Source: Flavobacterium caseinilyticum (lineage in GTDB: Bacteria > Bacteroidota > Bacteroidia > Flavobacteriales > Flavobacteriaceae). Taken from it: a stretch of 64,000 nt of DNA. A program made the position numbers and the translations under genes. Of the stretch, positions 46,928-54,660 are shown in pieces. Numbering within the stretch: the stretch's first letter is position 1; every line of letters starts with the position of its first letter. The stretch lies in NCBI RefSeq assembly GCF_004349085.1, contig NZ_SMFM01000001.1:496001-560000 (forward strand), given 5' to 3'. The notes beneath the pieces were generated by a model that was given only the letters and a program-made list of their open reading frames with translations, was not told the origin of the DNA and made no database searches.

Positions 46928-49002
46928 TTAAAATAGCTCTATTTGGCCCCGAAAGCACCGGCAAAACAACTTTAGCCAGACAGCTTGCGGAATATTATTT
47001 AACGGAATGGGTTCCTGAATTTGCTCGTGATTATCTGCAAGAAAAATGGGATGCAAGTCAGCAAATTTGTTCTGTCGATGACATGCTGCCTATTGCTTAT
47101 GGTCAGACCAAATTAGAAAATGAGCAGACGCTGATTGCCAATAAATACCTTTTTTGTGATACTAATTTAATGGTGACCAAAGTTTTCTCGGAGGTGTATT
47201 ATAACTATTGTGATCCTTTGTTGAATGAAGCTGCTAGCCAACACGAGTACGATTTGTTTTTTCTGACCGATATTGATGTTCCTTGGGAAAGAGATGATTT
47301 GAGAGACAAAGCGGAGGGAAGAGAATCTATTTTTGCGGTTTTTAAGCAATCTTTAATCGATAATAATAAGCCATTTATAACACTTTCCGGAGACAAGGAT
47401 TTACGCCTTAAAAAGGCAATTGCTATTATTGATGATTTGACTCTGGCCAAAGAATTGGGGTTTTCATCGGCTGATTTTGTGTATATTCAGCAATATGGAA
47501 TTTCAATTGCAACTATTCAAACGCAACTGAATTTTTTTAAACAGGGAATACCAAAAGCGAATTTAATCAGTCCGGCAACATTGTCAAACGGTATTTTAAA
47601 ATTATCTGAAAAAGATTTTCAGGAAAAAGCCGATTTTTTTGATGCGCAAAAATCAGGTCTCAAATTAAATAAATTTGTTCCCGCATCTGGAGCAGCCAGC
47701 AGAATGTTTAAGTTTTTGATGGAATTTATCAATGAATTTGATGTTGAAAACGAATCGATAAACGCTTACATCAATCGAAAAAAAGCGAATAAACTTTCCA
47801 TTTTTATTGTAGGAATGGAGAAGTTTCCTTTTTTCGAAACAATACATAAGCAATTGAAAGCTGAATTTACTGATTTTGATACTTTGGATCGAAGTTTTAA
47901 AAATTACTATTTCATAAAATTGCTTTTGTCAGCGGACTTTTTTGATTTTGCTAATAAACCAAAAGGGATTCTTCCGTTTCATAAATACGATACCCATACA
48001 GCAACTCCCGTTGAAGAGCATTTACTGGAATGCACGAATTATTCCAGTGCTAATAACAGTTCTAATTTACATTTCACAGTATCAGAATCACATCAGAAAC
48101 ATTTTGAAAAAATTATAGATGCGATTAAATCTAAAATTGAAAAGGAATCAAATGTGGCAATAAATGTTAGCTTTTCCTATCAAAATAAGAGTACTGACAC
48201 CCTTGCGGTTACTATAAAAAATAAGCCGTTCCGCGATGAAAATGGACAATTAGTTTTCAGACCCGGAGGTCATGGCGCTTTGATTGAAAATTTGAATAAT
48301 TTGGATGCTGATATCGTTTTTATTAAAAATATTGACAACGTCATTCAAAATAATTTACAGAAAATATCTTTGTACAAAAAAGGTTTGGCGGGAATATTAC
48401 TGGGAATTCAGCAACAGGTTTTTAGTTATCTAAACACGTTGGATGCTGCATCAATTGAACCCGAGTTGATAGATGAAATGATTCTTTTTTTAAAGGCTAA
48501 TTTAAATATTTCATTGAAGGGTGATTTTTATTCTGCTGGTTTGGAAAAGATAATCCCTGAATTGCAAACTGTTTTAAACAGACCGATACGTGTATGTGGA
48601 ATGGTAAAAAACGAAGGAGAACCTGGCGGTGGCCCATTTTGGGTGCAAGATAATCAAGGAGGAATTTCATTGCAAATTGTTGAAAGTTCTCAAGTCGATT
48701 TAGACAATGACAATCAAAAGGCAATTTTGAATGCCGCTACACATTTCAATCCGGTGGATTTAGTTTGTGGCATTAAAAATTATAAAAATGAGAAATTTGA
48801 TCTGACTCAGTTTGTTGATAATAATAGTGGTTTTATTGTAGAGAAAAATGTAGCAGGCAAAAGTATCAAAGCATATGAGTTGCCGGGTTTGTGGAATGGC
48901 GCAATGGAAAATTGGCTGACTGTATTTGTTCAGGTGCCGTTGATTACTTTTAATCCGGTAAAAACAGTGAATGATTTGTTGAAACCGGCACATCAATCCT
49001 AA
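46882..49002 (+). CDS. NadR-like P-loop kinase fused to DUF4301
   Basis: 706 residues from ATG 46882, which overlaps pnuC by 46 bp. The N-terminal domain (about 15-190) is a nucleoside-kinase-type P-loop: IKIALFGPESTGKTTLARQLA (GPESTGKT at 22-29), VPEFARDYL, FCDTNLMVTK, and AEGRES, as in NadR ribosylnicotinamide kinase. From about 190 the sequence changes to DUF4301 (FVPASGAASRMFKFL, PFHKYDTHTATPVEEHL, FRPGGHGALIENLN, VCGMVKNEGEPGGGPFWV), function unknown. An earlier start at 46771 would run deeper into pnuC and is rejected. In relatives these are often two genes; here one frame. Confidence 0.85.
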   Translation: MEENLRQLSSGATKLIKIALFGPESTGKTTLARQLAEYYLTEWVPEFARDYLQEKWDASQQICSVDDMLPIAYGQTKLENEQTLIANKYLFCDTNLMVTKVFSEVYYNYCDPLLNEAASQHEYDLFFLTDIDVPWERDDLRDKAEGRESIFAVFKQSLIDNNKPFITLSGDKDLRLKKAIAIIDDLTLAKELGFSSADFVYIQQYGISIATIQTQLNFFKQGIPKANLISPATLSNGILKLSEKDFQEKADFFDAQKSGLKLNKFVPASGAASRMFKFLMEFINEFDVENESINAYINRKKANKLSIFIVGMEKFPFFETIHKQLKAEFTDFDTLDRSFKNYYFIKLLLSADFFDFANKPKGILPFHKYDTHTATPVEEHLLECTNYSSANNSSNLHFTVSESHQKHFEKIIDAIKSKIEKESNVAINVSFSYQNKSTDTLAVTIKNKPFRDENGQLVFRPGGHGALIENLNNLDADIVFIKNIDNVIQNNLQKISLYKKGLAGILLGIQQQVFSYLNTLDAASIEPELIDEMILFLKANLNISLKGDFYSAGLEKIIPELQTVLNRPIRVCGMVKNEGEPGGGPFWVQDNQGGISLQIVESSQVDLDNDNQKAILNAATHFNPVDLVCGIKNYKNEKFDLTQFVDNNSGFIVEKNVAGKSIKAYELPGLWNGAMENWLTVFVQVPLITFNPVKTVNDLLKPAHQS

Positions 49003-49017
49003 AATAAAAACACATAG

Positions 49018-49419
49018 ATGGAAATTGATAAAATCATATCCGAATTAACTTTTAAAGCCGTCCGCAGTAGTGGAGCCGGTGGTCAGAACGTAAATAAAGT
49101 TTCCTCGAAAGTGGTATTGACTTTTGATTTGAAAAATTCTCAGGCTTTAACCGAAGAGGAAAAACTTTTGGTTGAAACCAAATTATCTTCCAGATTGACT
49201 ACTGATGCTATTTTGATATTGAATTGTGATGAAGATCGAAGTCAATTTAGAAACAAAGAAATTGTGATCAAACGATTTTTGGAACTGATAAAAAATGCAT
49301 TGTTTATTCCAAAAGAAAGAAAGCCTACCAGAATTCCTAAATCTGTCATTAGAAAGCGTATAAAGGATAAAAAGAACATTTCTGAAATTAAAAAGACACG
49401 CAGAAAACCTGATTTTTAA
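49018..49419 (+). CDS. arfB: Alternative ribosome-rescue peptidyl-tRNA hydrolase
   Basis: 133 residues with the GGQ motif in SSGAGGQNVNKVSSKV (GGQ at 21-23) and a basic C-terminal tail (RKRIKDKKNISEIKKTRRK) that enters the mRNA channel of stalled ribosomes. Matches ArfB/YaeJ rather than a full release factor. Last gene before the TPP riboswitch, 15 bp after the fusion gene. Confidence 0.92.
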   Translation: MEIDKIISELTFKAVRSSGAGGQNVNKVSSKVVLTFDLKNSQALTEEEKLLVETKLSSRLTTDAILILNCDEDRSQFRNKEIVIKRFLELIKNALFIPKERKPTRIPKSVIRKRIKDKKNISEIKKTRRKPDF

Positions 49420-49473
49420 AATTTATTCCAATTCATAATTTATAATTCACAATTTATAATTAGTTTTGCGCTG

Positions 49474-49547
49474 TCTCAAAGGGGTGCTCTAAATAACGAG
49501 CTGAGATTATACCCAACGAACCTGAACAGGTAATGCTGTTAAGGGAA
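49474..49547 (+). promoter_or_regulatory. TPP riboswitch (THI element)
   Basis: Contains the conserved THI core: GGGGTGCT, then GCTGAGATTATACCC and GAACCTGAACAGGTAATGC, ending AAGGGA. These are the pyrimidine- and pyrophosphate-sensing parts in the right order. It lies 110 bp before the TonB receptor gene and should turn it off at high thiamine pyrophosphate. Confidence 0.92.
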
Positions 49548-49656
49548 AAAATGACAAAAAAATAGCGTGCACACTACTTTATTTGTCATAGGAAACAATC
49601 ATTTTTTAATTTAACAAAAAGAATAATTCCCCCTTTTATTCGTAATCTTTTTACGG

Positions 49657-51816
49657 ATGAATACTATTATTATTAGTCGCAAAATTGCAAAGTCGCAAAG
49701 TTGCAAAGTTTTAAAATACAAGGTTCTAACTCCTTGTACTTCTATTTTCTTTTCTCTATTTTCTTTAGTATCCTTTTCACAAGTCAAAGACACTATACAA
49801 GTCAATCCACTTGATGAAGTCTTGGTTTCGGCCGTTCGGGTCACTACAAAAACGCCGGTTAGTTTTAGTAATTTAGGTAAAAAGGAAATCAAATTCCGAA
49901 ATTTAGGGCAGGATATTCCAATTCTGATGAATTATTTACCGTCAGTCGTTACGACATCTGATGCCGGAAATGGCGTGGGATATACCGGAATTCGGGTTCG
50001 TGGTAGCGATGCGACAAGAGTGAATGTTACCATCAATGGAATTCCATACAATGATTCCGAAAGTCATGGAACTTTTTGGGTGAACATGCCTGATTTTGCA
50101 TCTTCAGTGGAGAGTTTGCAATTGCAGCGCGGTGTAGGAACTTCTACTAATGGAGCGGGCGCTTTTGGTGCCAGTTTAAATATGCTTACCGATAATTTTG
50201 CCAAAGAAAGTTCGGGCGAAATCTCCAACTCTTTTGGAAGTTTCAATACCAGAAAACACACGGTAAAATTCAGTACGGGTTTGATGAACGATCACTTCGA
50301 AATTGCAGGACGATTATCGGCGATCAAGTCAGATGGGTTTGTAAATCGTGGAGCTTCTGATTTGAAATCGTATTTTCTGCAGGGAACCTATGTGGGCAAA
50401 ACTACTTTGATAAAAGCATTGGTTTTCGGTGGGACCGAAAAAACGTACCAGTCTTGGAATGGAATAGACGGCGAAACGTTACAAAATGACCGAACCTTTA
50501 ATTCAGCAGGTGCCTTCACGGACGAACAAGGAAATGCTCGTTTTTATGACAATGAAACCGATAATTACCAGCAAGATCACTCACAATTGCTTTGGAATGA
50601 AAAAATATCTGACAACTGGAGTACGAATTTTGCTTTGCATTACACAAAAGGCAAAGGATTTTATGAAAACTATAAAGAAGATGCTGATTTTGCCGATTAT
50701 GGATTACAGCCCGTTGGTGCAGTTTCAACAACGGATTTAGTGCGTCAGAAATGGTTGGAAAATGATTTCTACGGAACTACTTTTTCTGCTAATTATAAGG
50801 ATGAAAAACTGGATGTGATTTTTGGAGGTGGTTGGAACAAATATGAAGGCGACCATTTCGGAAAAGTGATTTGGGCACGATTTGCTTCTCAGAGTGAGTT
50901 AGGAAATCGCTATTACGATGATTATGCCAATAAAACCGACGGGAATATTTTTGCGAAAGCCAATTACCAAATCACGGAACAATTAAGTTTATTTGGAGAT
51001 TTGCAATATCGATCAGTGAATTACAAAGCCAATGGTGTTCAACCAACACTTGTGGATGACACTTTTAATTTTTTTAATCCCAAAACGGGATTAACCTATA
51101 CGATCAATTCTGGAAATTCTGTGTATTTATCCTATGCCAGAGCCAATCGCGAACCAAATAGGAGTGATTACGAAGGCGGAAATGTAAAGCCGGAAAAGCT
51201 GAATGACTTTGAATTGGGTTGGCGATATGTTGCGAAAAAAGTACAATTCAATACGAATGTGTATTATATGGCCTACAAAGACCAATTGATTCTGACAGGA
51301 AATTTAGATGATGTAGGCGCTCCGATACGTTCCAACAGCGAAAAAAGTTACCGTTTAGGATTGGAAGTTGATGCTACAATAGCGTTGACAGACCAATTGA
51401 TTATTCGTCCTAATTTTACGTTGAGTGCTAATAAAAATATTGATTTAGCAGTAGAAGGCCAGAATTATGGGACTACTGATATTGCGTATTCACCTTCAAT
51501 TATTGCAGGAAACATTATGGTCTATACGCCAATTGAAAATCTTCATATTTCATGGTTACAGAAATTCGTTGGAGAACAATACATGAACAACATCGAATTA
51601 CCGGCAGCAAAATTGGCTGATTATTTTGTCAATGACTTAAATGTTGCCTACACTTTTAAACCTAAATCCATCTTCAAAGAAATTGTATTGACCGGTTTAG
51701 TGAATAATTTTTTAGATAAGAGATACGTTTCTAATGGATACATGTATGATATCTATCCTTACTATTACCCACAAGCAGGAATTAATTTCCTTGCCGGACT
51801 GACGCTGAAGTTTTAG
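49657..51816 (+). CDS. TonB-dependent receptor, TPP-regulated (probable thiamine uptake)
   Basis: 719 residues. An unusual N-terminus (codons 8-17 fall in an 8-bp repeat), then a signal peptide ending near SLVSFSQ. Plug domain (about 50-160, DEVLVSAVRVTTK; ILMNYLPSVVTTSDAG; GIRVRGSDATRVNVTINGIPYND; VESLQLQRGVG) and a 22-strand barrel ending LAGLTLKF. Under the upstream TPP riboswitch, so thiamine or a precursor is the likely cargo (inference from regulation, as known for other Bacteroidota). Single gene with its own terminator. Confidence 0.9.
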   Translation: MNTIIISRKIAKSQSCKVLKYKVLTPCTSIFFSLFSLVSFSQVKDTIQVNPLDEVLVSAVRVTTKTPVSFSNLGKKEIKFRNLGQDIPILMNYLPSVVTTSDAGNGVGYTGIRVRGSDATRVNVTINGIPYNDSESHGTFWVNMPDFASSVESLQLQRGVGTSTNGAGAFGASLNMLTDNFAKESSGEISNSFGSFNTRKHTVKFSTGLMNDHFEIAGRLSAIKSDGFVNRGASDLKSYFLQGTYVGKTTLIKALVFGGTEKTYQSWNGIDGETLQNDRTFNSAGAFTDEQGNARFYDNETDNYQQDHSQLLWNEKISDNWSTNFALHYTKGKGFYENYKEDADFADYGLQPVGAVSTTDLVRQKWLENDFYGTTFSANYKDEKLDVIFGGGWNKYEGDHFGKVIWARFASQSELGNRYYDDYANKTDGNIFAKANYQITEQLSLFGDLQYRSVNYKANGVQPTLVDDTFNFFNPKTGLTYTINSGNSVYLSYARANREPNRSDYEGGNVKPEKLNDFELGWRYVAKKVQFNTNVYYMAYKDQLILTGNLDDVGAPIRSNSEKSYRLGLEVDATIALTDQLIIRPNFTLSANKNIDLAVEGQNYGTTDIAYSPSIIAGNIMVYTPIENLHISWLQKFVGEQYMNNIELPAAKLADYFVNDLNVAYTFKPKSIFKEIVLTGLVNNFLDKRYVSNGYMYDIYPYYYPQAGINFLAGLTLKF
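49677..49708 (+). repeat. Four 8-bp tandem units at the start of the TonB receptor
   Basis: Units TCGCAAAA, TTGCAAAG, TCGCAAAG, TTGCAAAG, in tandem inside codons 8-17. Since 8 is not a multiple of 3, a change of unit number would shift the frame. Confidence 0.8.
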
Positions 51817-51842
51817 AGAATTGAATTGTTTGTTATTGGATG

Positions 51843-51872
51843 AAATCCTGATGGTTCGCTGTCAGGATTTTT
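51843..51872 (+). terminator. Terminator after the TonB receptor
   Basis: Arms AAATCCTGA and TCAGGATTT, with T run, just after the receptor stop and just before the convergent lipoprotein gene. Confidence 0.8.
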
Positions 51873-51877
51873 ATGGT

Positions 51878-52291
51878 TTAATTATAAACGCGCAACACAT
51901 TACCATTTACCTGAACACGATATTGCTTCAGCGGGTATTGCAATTTCCCCTGTCCGGTAAACAAACTATATTCTGAATTATCACATCCGCAAAGGGCATT
52001 TATACCATTTATGGTCATCGTAGAACAACTGCTTAACGCTTGGTTGGGACAAGCAGCATCAAAAGCATTGTAGCCGCTACCGGTATTGAAAACAATGATT
52101 CCACGTGCGCCTACTCCCGGATAAAAAACGGCATTACTTACATATTTAAGATTCGAATACGCGGGCAAATTCATATTAATATCTACTGTAAAAGTATAAT
52201 TAGGGACAAAAGGATTGGTGTTATCAAAACCTGAATCACTACATGAAAAAAAGAAAGGAATAATAAGAAAAAGAAGTGCGTATTTTTTCAT
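51878..52291 (-). CDS. Lipoprotein with degenerate Rieske-like fold
   Basis: 137 residues. Signal peptide with lipobox IPFFFSC. The part AFDAACPNQALSS...ALCGCDNSEYSLFTGQGKLQYPLKQYRV follows the Rieske [2Fe-2S] layout (C-x-H ... C-x-x-H, then a 'GxxxxxPL' strand), but the two histidines are not present (CPN in place of CPH; CGCDNS in place of CxxH). So a Rieske cluster cannot be bound in the usual way. Anchored in a membrane; function unknown. Convergent with the TonB receptor. Confidence 0.6.
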   Translation of the reverse strand: MKKYALLFLIIPFFFSCSDSGFDNTNPFVPNYTFTVDINMNLPAYSNLKYVSNAVFYPGVGARGIIVFNTGSGYNAFDAACPNQALSSCSTMTINGINALCGCDNSEYSLFTGQGKLQYPLKQYRVQVNGNVLRVYN

Positions 52292-52391
52292 TTTAAAATA
52301 GTGTCAAAGTATTAGCGAAACAAATTTAATTTATTTAACTTTGAATTATATATGATTAACATATATTTATAGACGAAAAAAAAAATAAAAG

Positions 52392-52399
52392 TATCTTTG
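52392..52399 (+). promoter_or_regulatory. -7 element before greA
   Basis: TATCTTTG, matches TAnnTTTG; only a weak TT-rich -33 at long spacing. Predicts a start near 52405 and so a leader holding the hairpin at 52408-52431. Confidence 0.45.
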
Positions 52400-52407
52400 T
52401 GGAAAGA

Positions 52408-52431
52408 AATCCCGTCCTGATGGGATTTTTT
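52408..52431 (+). terminator. Hairpin with T run inside the greA leader (possible attenuator)
   Basis: Arms AATCCC and GGGATT, then TTTTT, lying between the -7 element and the greA start (24 bp before it). The lipoprotein gene upstream is on the other strand, so it does not end an upstream transcript. Confidence 0.5.
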
Positions 52432-52454
52432 CTATTTATATAAATGAGGAAGTT

Positions 52455-52931
52455 ATGAGCACAGTATCGTATTACACAGCAGAAGGTTTAAAGAAATTAA
52501 GAGAGGAATTGGATCACTTAAAAAGTGTTATGCGTCCAAAAGCATCCGCTGATATAGCGGAAGCAAGAGACAAAGGCGACCTGTCCGAAAATGCCGAATA
52601 TGATGCGGCTAAGGAAGCGCAAGGCATGCTCGAAATGCGCATTGCTAAACTGGAAGAAGTACATTCTAACGCCAGATTAATTGATGAATCTCATTTAGAT
52701 CTTTCGAAAGCATTGGTGTTGTCCAATGTAAAAATCAAAAACCAAACCGACGGGACGGAAATGACCTACACGTTGGTAGCGGAAAGTGAAGCGGATCTAA
52801 AAACAGGGAAAATCTCTGTAACATCACCAATTGGTAAAGGTTTATTAGGCAAAGCAGTAGGTGAATTCGCTGAAATCACGGTGCCAAACGGTGTTTTGAA
52901 ATTTGAAATTTTAGAAATCACACGCGACTAA
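52455..52931 (+). CDS. greA: Transcription elongation factor GreA
   Basis: 158 residues. N-terminal coiled coil with YYTAEGLKKLREELDHLKS and the acidic tip AEARDKGDLSENAEYDAAKEAQ, which stimulates transcript cleavage by RNA polymerase; C-terminal FKBP-like domain with SPIGKGLLGKAVGE. A normal GreA. Possible control by a leader hairpin. Followed by the HIT gene, likely co-transcribed. Confidence 0.95.
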   Translation: MSTVSYYTAEGLKKLREELDHLKSVMRPKASADIAEARDKGDLSENAEYDAAKEAQGMLEMRIAKLEEVHSNARLIDESHLDLSKALVLSNVKIKNQTDGTEMTYTLVAESEADLKTGKISVTSPIGKGLLGKAVGEFAEITVPNGVLKFEILEITRD

Positions 52932-52998
52932 ATAGTTAAAAGTTTACTCGGTTAATTGTTTAACCGATTAATCGATAGAACAATTAACCAATTGCATA

Positions 52999-53391
52999 AT
53001 GTCAAGTATATTTACAAAAATTATAAAAGGAGAAATTCCGTGTTACAAAATTGTAGAGGATGAAAATTTCCTCGCTTTTTTGGATGTAAATCCAAATGCA
53101 AAAGGACACACGCTTTGTATTCCAAAACAAGAAGTCAATAAGATTTTTGAGATGAATGATGATTTGTATATAGGGTTAATGCAGTTTTCCAAGAAAATTG
53201 CAGTGGCTCTAGAGAAAACAGTTCCTTGCAAAAGAATTGGGATGGCAGTTGTGGGACTTGAAGTTCCTCACGCGCACGTTCATTTGATTCCGTTGAATGA
53301 AATGGATGAAATGCGTTTTCAAAATAAAGTAGCACTATCTAAAGATGAATTTGAAGCTTTGGCAGAAAGCATAAAAACCAATTTAGAATAG
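52999..53391 (+). CDS. HIT-family nucleotide-binding protein
   Basis: 130 residues. IFTKIIKGEIPCYKI and the AFLDVNPNAKGHTLCIPK block are standard; the catalytic histidine triad is in VPHAHVHLIPL (H-x-H-x-H). Hydrolyses adenosine phosphoramidates or similar. 67 bp downstream of greA, same direction, with a terminator at 53428-53460. Confidence 0.92.
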   Translation: MSSIFTKIIKGEIPCYKIVEDENFLAFLDVNPNAKGHTLCIPKQEVNKIFEMNDDLYIGLMQFSKKIAVALEKTVPCKRIGMAVVGLEVPHAHVHLIPLNEMDEMRFQNKVALSKDEFEALAESIKTNLE

Positions 53392-53427
53392 TTGCATAGA
53401 TAAAATATTTTGGTATGATTTTCGTTA

Positions 53428-53460
53428 AAAAGGGAATAGGTGAAAACCTGTTCCCTTTTC
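53428..53460 (+). terminator. Terminator after greA-HIT
   Basis: Stem AAAAGGGAATAGGT / ACCTGTTCCCTTTT (one mismatch pair), T-rich tail. Confidence 0.8.
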
Positions 53461-53487
53461 TAATTTGTTAAGACTACATTCTGTACC

Positions 53488-54660
53488 ATGAAAAACATTT
53501 TTTTGTTGCTTTTTTTCTTTTTCTCCTTTTTAAGTTTTGGACAAGTGAATTCCGAATATGCTGCGGTTGATGCCAAAATGGCGGCTATTCCTGCTTCTTC
53601 AACAACCTCTACCGAAGCGATTGCCAACTATATCAATGCTAATTTTAAAACAGAAACGGATAAAATCCGAGCTGCTTTTTATTGGACTGCATCTAACATT
53701 AGTTATGATGTAGCAAATATGTTTGCCGTAAATTTTAATGAAACGGTGCAGCAAAAAATCGCAAAGACGCTAACAACTAAAAGAGGCGTTTGCATTCATT
53801 ATGCTGTTGTTTTTAATGAGCTTTCGCAAAAAATCGGAATCCAATCCTATAAAATTGAAGGATACACTAAGCAAAACGGAAAAGTAAGCGACTTAGCTCA
53901 TGCTTGGACAGCAGTAAAAATTGATAAAAGATGGTATGTTTTTGATCCAACATGGGGTGCAGGATATGTAAATAACGGGAAATATTCAAAAAAGCTGAAC
54001 AACGTTTATTTCAAAGCAGATCCTTCTAAAATAATTGCATCCCACATTCCATTTGATTATTTATGGCAATTTTCGAATTATCCTTTTACCAATGGTGAGT
54101 TTTATGAAGGGAAAATTCAAATAAATAAAACTAAGAAATATTTTGATTTTGAGAAGGAGATTACCAAATATAATGCTTTGTCTGAAGCAGATCAACTATT
54201 TGCTTCAGCGGAAAGAATAGAGAAAAATGGATTGAAAAACGCTATGATTCTCGAGCGTTACGAAGGAAAAAAGCAACAGTTGACTTATTTGCGACACAAT
54301 TCAAATATCGAGAAATTAAATGCAGTTGTGGATGACATGAATCATGCCGTTGTCTTATTGAATGATTTTATTCAGTACCGCAACATGAAGTTTAATCCTG
54401 CTTTATCAGATGCTGATATTAGCAACATGATTGAAACACCAAGAGAGAAACTAGCCAAATGTCAGGACGAAATATATAAAATTGGTTCGGTTGGTAATGC
54501 GAATGCCGCTAATGTGAATTCAATAAGGAAATCGATTAGTGCTGCATTGGCGCAAGCTGAAGAACATTCTTTATTTGTAAAAAATTATTTGAGCAGGTCT
54601 AAAATGGTCCGAAAAACAATGTTTTCTAAAGTGTCATGGTATGGCGTTCCATTAAACTAA
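53488..54660 (+). CDS. Secreted transglutaminase-fold protein
   Basis: 390 residues with a signal peptide (ends near SFGQ). The catalytic triad of a transglutaminase/protease fold is seen: Cys in TTKRGVCIHYAVVF (about 106), His in DLAHAWTAVKI (about 138), Asp in RWYVFDPTWGAGYV (about 153). The rest is helical. The substrate is unknown (peptide hydrolysis is common in bacterial members). Its stop codon overlaps the stop of the convergent kinase by 2 bp. Confidence 0.85.
   Translation: MKNIFLLLFFFFSFLSFGQVNSEYAAVDAKMAAIPASSTTSTEAIANYINANFKTETDKIRAAFYWTASNISYDVANMFAVNFNETVQQKIAKTLTTKRGVCIHYAVVFNELSQKIGIQSYKIEGYTKQNGKVSDLAHAWTAVKIDKRWYVFDPTWGAGYVNNGKYSKKLNNVYFKADPSKIIASHIPFDYLWQFSNYPFTNGEFYEGKIQINKTKKYFDFEKEITKYNALSEADQLFASAERIEKNGLKNAMILERYEGKKQQLTYLRHNSNIEKLNAVVDDMNHAVVLLNDFIQYRNMKFNPALSDADISNMIETPREKLAKCQDEIYKIGSVGNANAANVNSIRKSISAALAQAEEHSLFVKNYLSRSKMVRKTMFSKVSWYGVPLN

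Noticed and set aside
49677..49708. The 8-bp units as a CRISPR-like array
   Set aside because: Units are too short, without spacers, and lie in a coding frame.
52444..52458. Four-codon upstream frame (ATGAGGAAGTTATGA) overlapping the greA start
   Set aside because: Too short to judge; the same bases could be a chance purine-rich ribosome site. Chance frames of this size are common.
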